Shown here piece by piece: positions 60,389 to 64,000 of a DNA stretch of 64,000 nt. Source of the stretch: Opitutales bacterium (GTDB taxonomy: Bacteria; Verrucomicrobiota; Verrucomicrobiia; Opitutales; JAJFLR01); the NCBI GenBank assembly GCA_021772565.1, contig JAJFLR010000030.1, positions 1-64,000 of the forward strand, written 5' to 3'. Positions within the stretch are counted from its first letter, which is position 1, and the number at the start of each line of letters is the position of its first letter. The translations under genes and the position numbers were made by a program. The notes under the pieces were generated by a model. It saw only the letters and a program-made list of their open reading frames with translations, was not told where the DNA came from and did no database searches.

Positions 60389-62843
60389 ATGAGCGAGCAG
60401 GATATAATCAGGAAAATAGAAAAAAACCTCAATATAGAGCTTAAACATCTTGAAAATATAGATATCCTTGCGAAAGGTTACACCTTAACTCCAAACGGAG
60501 AGGTAAACGCTTTAAGTTTATATAATTGTAAAATAAAAAAAAACGAAACGGATTACTTCCTTTTTAAAAGAGCTCACGCAGTTACAGTCACTCGATATAA
60601 GTTATAATCAAATCAGCGATTTTTCAGTTTTAAAAGAGCTCACGCAGTTAAAGTCGCTCGATATAAGTTATAATCAAATTGAAACTCTTCCAATTTGGAT
60701 TACAGAGCTTAATTTGAAAATAACACTAGAACAATTTGACTTCGGAAAAATAATTAACTTATACGAAAATCCACTAAAAAGCCCTCCTCTTGAAATTATC
60801 AAAGAGGGTAACGAGGCAATAAAAAATTATTTTGAGCAGCTTGAAAAACAAGGGAAAGATTATATTTATGAAGCCAAATTAATGTTGGTTGGTGAACCTG
60901 GAGCAGGAAAAACCAGCTTGATGAACAAATTGTTTGATAAAAATTTTCCTGTGCCAAATAAAAATCAAAAGTCGACTTTAGGAATAGAAATTAAACCTAA
61001 CTGGGGATTTTCCTTTGACGAGAAAACCGAATTTAATGCGCATGTTTGGGATTTTGGGGGACAACAAATCCAATATATGTTACACCAGTTTTTTCTGACC
61101 TCTGATTGTCTCTATATACTATTGGCTGAAAAACGTCGTGAATTGGCCAACTTTGATTACTGGCTGAATATTTTAAATATTCTGGCTAAGAACAGGCCGA
61201 TTATAGTCCTATTTAATGAGATCAACATCGATTCAGTATCATCTTTTATATATGATGAAAAAAAATATAAGGAGCTATTTCCAAACCTGAGCTTACAAAA
61301 TCTGGATATTAACCTTTCAGACATCAAAGATGGCCGTTTTGACTTTCTGCTAAAAACTATCAAGAAAGGACTCAGTGGCCTGGAACATGTTGGTAAGCCA
61401 GTACCAGCCAGGTGGGTTGATATCCGCGATCAATTGGAAAAAGTCAGCGATAAAAAGCATATCCACATCAACGATTATTTTGATATATGCAGTGAAAACA
61501 AAGTTAAAAAAGAAAAAGACCAGTTACTGATCCTTCGTTACTTTCACCTCCTTGGTATTGTATTGCATTTTCACGATGATGAAAATCTTTGTGATACACT
61601 ATTTCTTGATCCTAACTGGACTGTCGATGCGGTTTATTCTGTCCTTACCGATAAAGAAATAGAAAAAAGCAACGGTGTACTGGATAAGATGGATATCTAT
61701 AAAATATGGAGCGCAAAAGGGTATATTTATGAAGAGAAAACAAAATTGCTTCAACTTATGTTAAAAGACAATTTTGAGCTCTGCTATAAGCTTTCTGGAC
61801 ACCACGATAAATTTATCGTACCGCTACTACTATCTCGTTTAAAACCGGAATACGAATGGGAAGAATATGATAATTTACAGTTCCGTTTTCAATATCCCTT
61901 TATGCCGAAAGGAATAGTAAGTCGTCTAATGGTCAGAATGCATGATTATATTGAACAAAATAAATTATGGCACGATGGTCTTGTATTAATCAAGGACGCT
62001 ACATTCGCACAAATCATAGAGAAGAAGCACCCAAAACTAGGATTAAAATATATAGAGATTCGCTTGAGAGGAAATAAGAGTAACCGCAGAGATCTGCTAA
62101 CCTTGATACGTGAAGAAATTAAAAATATACAAAAAATTTCTTTCCCTAATCTGCCGTACCTTGAAATGATTCCTTGTATTTGCCGGGAATGCGCTGGCCA
62201 GGCAGATCCTTACTTTTTTAATTATGAAGATATTCAAAATTACCTGAATAAAAAGAAAACCAAAATTGATTGCCGTGTCAGCACTGAAAAAGTTTTCATT
62301 TCTGAATTAATCGGCAGTGTTTTCAATATAGAAGAAATAGAATCGAGACTTAAAGAGAATATGGACAAAAGAAATATAAACATTGATTTTAGACCTAATA
62401 TTAAGGTGCATCAGGAACAAGAACAGCAGCAAAAGCAAAAGCAAGAAGTTTCACAGGAAGTAAAAGTGGAAGTCAAAAATGCCGAAGGTTTATTCAAGAA
62501 TCTCAAAGAAGATATTTTGGATGAGATTGATATAGAAATTAAAGATGAAAAAGAAAAGACCCGTATCAAAAACGATTTAAAAAAAGTAGAAAAGGCATTC
62601 AGCGAATTAAATGAAGCTGCCTGTGAAGGAAAGAAGGAACTGGAAACTGGAACCAAAAACCGATTGGAAGATTTTATTGACAAACTCGCTGACGAAAACT
62701 CTCGAATCAACAAAGCTCTTAACCTGGTTGAAAGAGGAAAAGATAAGGCGCAAAAGCTCGCCCGAGTTTATAATAAATTTGCTCCCTACTTTGCGTTGCC
62801 TTCAGTGCCTGATGTATTGCTGGGTAAAGAAAGTAACAGTTGA
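60389..62843 (+). pseudogene. LRR-Roc-COR (ROCO) GTPase, reading frame split by an apparent +1 frameshift
   Basis: Upstream frame MSEQDIIRKIEKNLNIE...LTPNGEVNALSLYNCKIKK; downstream frame FLKELTQLQSLDISYNQISDFSVLKELTQLKSLDISYNQIETLP, then GEPGAGKTSLMNKL, WDFGGQ and COR domain. Confidence 0.8.
60562..60679 (+). repeat. 66-nt direct repeat encoding 22-residue leucine-rich repeats
   Basis: TTTTAAAAGAGCTCACGCAGTTACAGTCACTCGATATAAGTTATAATCAAAT at 60562 and again, with 2 differences, at 60628. Confidence 0.9.
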
Positions 62844-62937
62844 ATTTTTGTTCAGTAAATCTAATGACGTCAGATTGTGGATTTCATAACTAACGGGAAT
62901 AAATCATACGAATTTAGTTACGGTAGTTGACGTGGAA

Positions 62938-63201
62938 ATATAGCGATTGCCATAAATGATTTCGTATATTTTAAATTTCAGGACTAATAAACAGAGTAAT
63001 TATACAGTTATCAAAAATTGAAAGCCAGATAGATTGCCACGACCTGCCCCAGCAGGTCTCGCAATGACAATCGTCATTACGTCTTCACCAGGAGCAAAGC
63101 GAGCCAACTCCACCATTGTAGCTTATGGCTACGACGGCTGGACGCGGCGATCCATGATTATTTTTTTGTTTAAACGAAAACATTTATGGCAATCGCTATA
63201 T
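62938..63201. repeat. MITE-like element with about 28 bp TIRs (ATATAGCGATTGCCATAAATG) and REP-like core
   Basis: Left ATATAGCGATTGCCATAAATGATTTCGTA; reverse complement of right end ATATAGCGATTGCCATAAATGTTTTCGTTTA. Core AGATTGCCACGACCTGCCCCAGCAGGTCTCGCAATGACA. Confidence 0.8.
63102..63141. repeat. About 40 bp hairpin repeat nested inside the preceding element
   Basis: AGCCAACTCCACCATTGTAGCTTATGGCTACGACGGCTGG, with stem GTAGC-TTATG-GCTAC and outer AGCC/GGCT, interrupts a GCG/ACGyGGCGATCCATGA core that is continuous at 60205-60235. Confidence 0.65.
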
Positions 63202-63318
63202 GTTAGCGTCTCAATATCCACGTTCATGGCAAAAAGAAAAATTTAGTGAAATTGCCAGTTGAAAGTTTTTGATTTCACCCGCAATCGTCCTGATATCTCA
63301 ACGGCTACTAAGCAATTT

Positions 63319-63876
63319 CTATTTCAGTAATTCATTTTTTAAAACTCCAATATGCGGTAAGTTTCTGTAGTTTTGTGCATAATCCAAACCATAGCCAACT
63401 ACAAATTCATCCGCGATTTGAAAACCAATATAATCGGGTTCAAAATCGACCTCCAGTCTTGAAGACTTTTGCAGTAATAGACAGGATTTTATACTAGCAG
63501 GGTTTTTATTTTTTATAATTTTATAAACCTCAAATAAAGTATGTCCAGTATCAATTATATCGTCGATAATTAAAATATGTTTATCTTTAATTTCAGTTTG
63601 AATCTTTTCTATAATTTCCGGTTTTTTATGAGGCAAAGTTTCATTTCCATAACTGGAAACTTTTATACAATCTAATTTTATAGGAACATTTATTTTTCTA
63701 ATTAAATCAGCGGTAAATATTATTGCTCCATTTACAATCGAAATTATAGTTAGCTCATCTACGGCTTTATAATAATCAGAAATTATTTTTCCAAGATCAG
63801 ATACTCTGCTTTGAATTTGTTCCTCAGAAATGATAATTTTTTCTAACGGGTCAGTTATTGAATTTGAATTTTTCAC
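63319..63876 (-). CDS. hpt: Hypoxanthine phosphoribosyltransferase
   Basis: HILIIDDIIDTGHTL PRPP-binding motif; PDYIGFQIADEFVVGYGLDYAQNYRNLPHIGVL. Confidence 0.94.
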   Translation of the reverse strand: MKNSNSITDPLEKIIISEEQIQSRVSDLGKIISDYYKAVDELTIISIVNGAIIFTADLIRKINVPIKLDCIKVSSYGNETLPHKKPEIIEKIQTEIKDKHILIIDDIIDTGHTLFEVYKIIKNKNPASIKSCLLLQKSSRLEVDFEPDYIGFQIADEFVVGYGLDYAQNYRNLPHIGVLKNELLK

Positions 63877-64000
63877 TTTGCTTCACTTGAATTAATTTTT
63901 TGAACTAACTATATTAGTCCCAACCCTACGTAGTCGGTACCAAAGCAGAATATCTCATGCTGTAGGGCCTTCGCTTGCGAAGTGCCGTTTTATGAAGGCT

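Noticed and set aside
63034-63246. 70-aa ORF between ROCO and hpt
   Set aside because: Entirely within the TIR-bounded repeat and nested hairpin; composition typical of translated repeat.
1-64000. CRISPR arrays, tRNA or rRNA genes
   Set aside because: By eye I found no regularly spaced direct repeats with unique spacers and no cloverleaf or rRNA-like sequence; a tRNAscan/Infernal run would be needed for certainty.

Overview
AT-rich, gene-dense bacterial chromosome segment. It is probably from the PVC/Verrucomicrobiota side: there is a 'DxDxDxLPDxWE...DxDxDGxxxxxEYxxGTDP' secreted protein, a KorAB 2-oxoacid oxidoreductase and a Gld-like ABC operon. This placement is inference. Housekeeping genes (lepA, uppS, cdsA, trmB, recN, prfA, serS, korAB, rpiA, hemL, uvrA-like, ribE, carB, pyrF, hpt) alternate with polysaccharide genes (glycosyltransferases, O-antigen ligase/polymerase, flippase, sulfotransferase), a secreted-protein cluster and envelope/stress genes. 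No tRNA, rRNA or CRISPR array was seen. The accessory content most worth a second look: (1) MITE-like non-coding elements with terminal inverted repeats around GCATCTGCCATAA / ATATAGCGATTGCCATAAATG, one carrying a second hairpin repeat nested inside it; (2) an LRR-Roc-COR (ROCO) GTPase gene bracketed by these elements and split by an apparent single-base frameshift near an A9 and a T5 run; (3) a GxxExxY gene flanked by inverted CACAGATTAAACACAGAT repeats, inserted in a Gld-like ABC operon, with its N-terminus encoded by the repeat; (4) an AAA ATPase plus a small possibly TOPRIM-derived partner; (5) an HtrA-like PDZ protein without a recognisable catalytic triad, and an FmdB-like protein without cysteines. 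Most starts I checked lack a Shine-Dalgarno sequence.
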